Part shown: positions 63,833-64,000 of the stretch, one piece after another
How positions within the stretch are numbered: the first letter of the stretch is position 1
Layout: every line of letters starts with the position of its first letter
NCBI GenBank assembly: GCA_023249405.1
Contig: JAHFCR010000002.1
Coordinates: forward strand, 1-64,000
Origin: Peptococcaceae bacterium
GTDB taxonomy: Bacteria > Bacillota > DSM-12270 > Thermacetogeniales > Thermacetogeniaceae
Direction of reading: 5' to 3'
DNA: 64,000 bases
The notes under the pieces: model-generated
What the model was told of the DNA's origin: nothing
The model's input: only the letters and a program-made list of their open reading frames with translations
Databases searched by the model: none
Translations under genes and position numbers: made by a program

Positions 63833-64000
63833 CCCGAACGCCTGCGGCGGGCATTGAAGCGCCGCCCCACCATCTCCAGAACCAGCTGTGATTCCTCCAT
63901 CCGCAGCAGGTAGGCTATCAAGAAGTAGACAAGAATGCCCACGACGATGCTGCCTCCCACCTCAATCAACTGAGATAGTTTGGAGGTGACACCGAGCAGT
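63833..64000 (-). CDS. C-terminus of MurJ/SpoVB-like flippase (partial)
   Basis: Fifty-five codons and a TAG stop are visible before the window ends. The product ends in a membrane helix (SIVVGILVYFLIAYLLRMEE) and a basic tail (GRRFNARRRRSGAQ), the pattern of the last helix of polysaccharide/lipid II flippases. The N-terminal part is outside the window; the identity is tentative. Confidence 0.6.

Overview
The window is about 64 kb of a GC-rich Gram-positive, endospore-forming anaerobe, most likely of the class Clostridia (Peptococcaceae/Desulfotomaculum-Pelotomaculum-Carboxydothermus type). The basis for this is: sporulation genes yqfC/yqfD; a CIRCE/HrcA-controlled dnaK operon that contains an archaeal-like (group III) chaperonin; an oxygen-sensitive double-cubane 2-hydroxyacyl-CoA-dehydratase-type enzyme; a Tat-exported uptake [NiFe]-hydrogenase; and frequent TTG/GTG starts behind strong Shine-Dalgarno sites. 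The species cannot be named from the sequence alone. I saw no tRNA, rRNA, CRISPR array or intact insertion sequence.

Layout. 1-3.0 kb: a sigma-A promoter, an M-box (ykoK) magnesium riboswitch and an intrinsic terminator precede a soluble PRC-barrel/MgtE-N/CBS protein and an NRAMP-related transporter with the substitutions typical of magnesium-transporting NRAMPs. 3.2-7.7 kb: a 58-residue gene, then a divergently read MarR / 14-TM MFS pump / two HlyD-type adaptor operon. 8-16 kb: a sulfur- (possibly selenium-) handling region with a double-cubane-type reductase, DUF3343, a cysteine-desulfurase-like enzyme, LysR, LarE, MnmA, FdhD and a glycosyltransferase. 16.2-25.3 kb: a [NiFe]-hydrogenase operon (small, large, cytochrome b) whose maturation protease is separated from it by a five-gene cassette. 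That cassette encodes an archaeosortase/exosortase-family transpeptidase, one surface protein ending in a PEF-CTERM-like sorting signal, a membrane protein, a CPBP protease and a small membrane protein. 25.9-34.2 kb: a housekeeping and sporulation cluster (era, dgkA, ybeY, pgpH, phoH, yqfD, yqfC, yqeY, rpsU) and a pyruvoyl arginine decarboxylase. 34.3-37.0 kb: poorly characterised genes.

37.2-49.1 kb: a complete C-P lyase (phosphonate) operon read leftward: GntR regulator, phnD, phnC, two phnE, phnG-H-I-J-K-L-M, then a TIM-barrel protein and a PhnO-like acetyltransferase. No phnN or phnP is present. 49.5-53.3 kb: a small membrane protein, an EndoIII-like glycosylase, a small siroheme reductase-like protein, a HIT protein and mtaB. 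53.4-64 kb: dnaJ, dnaK, grpE, group III chaperonin, hrcA, CIRCE, hemW, lepA and the end of a MurJ/SpoVB-like flippase. Two copies of a roughly 200-bp hairpin-rich repeat flank the dnaK-lepA block.

The most interesting items are the archaeosortase/PEF-CTERM cassette, the group III chaperonin inside the HrcA operon, the paired structured repeats with a compensatory base change, an in-frame palindromic insertion in hemW, and the C-P lyase operon with unusual accessory genes.
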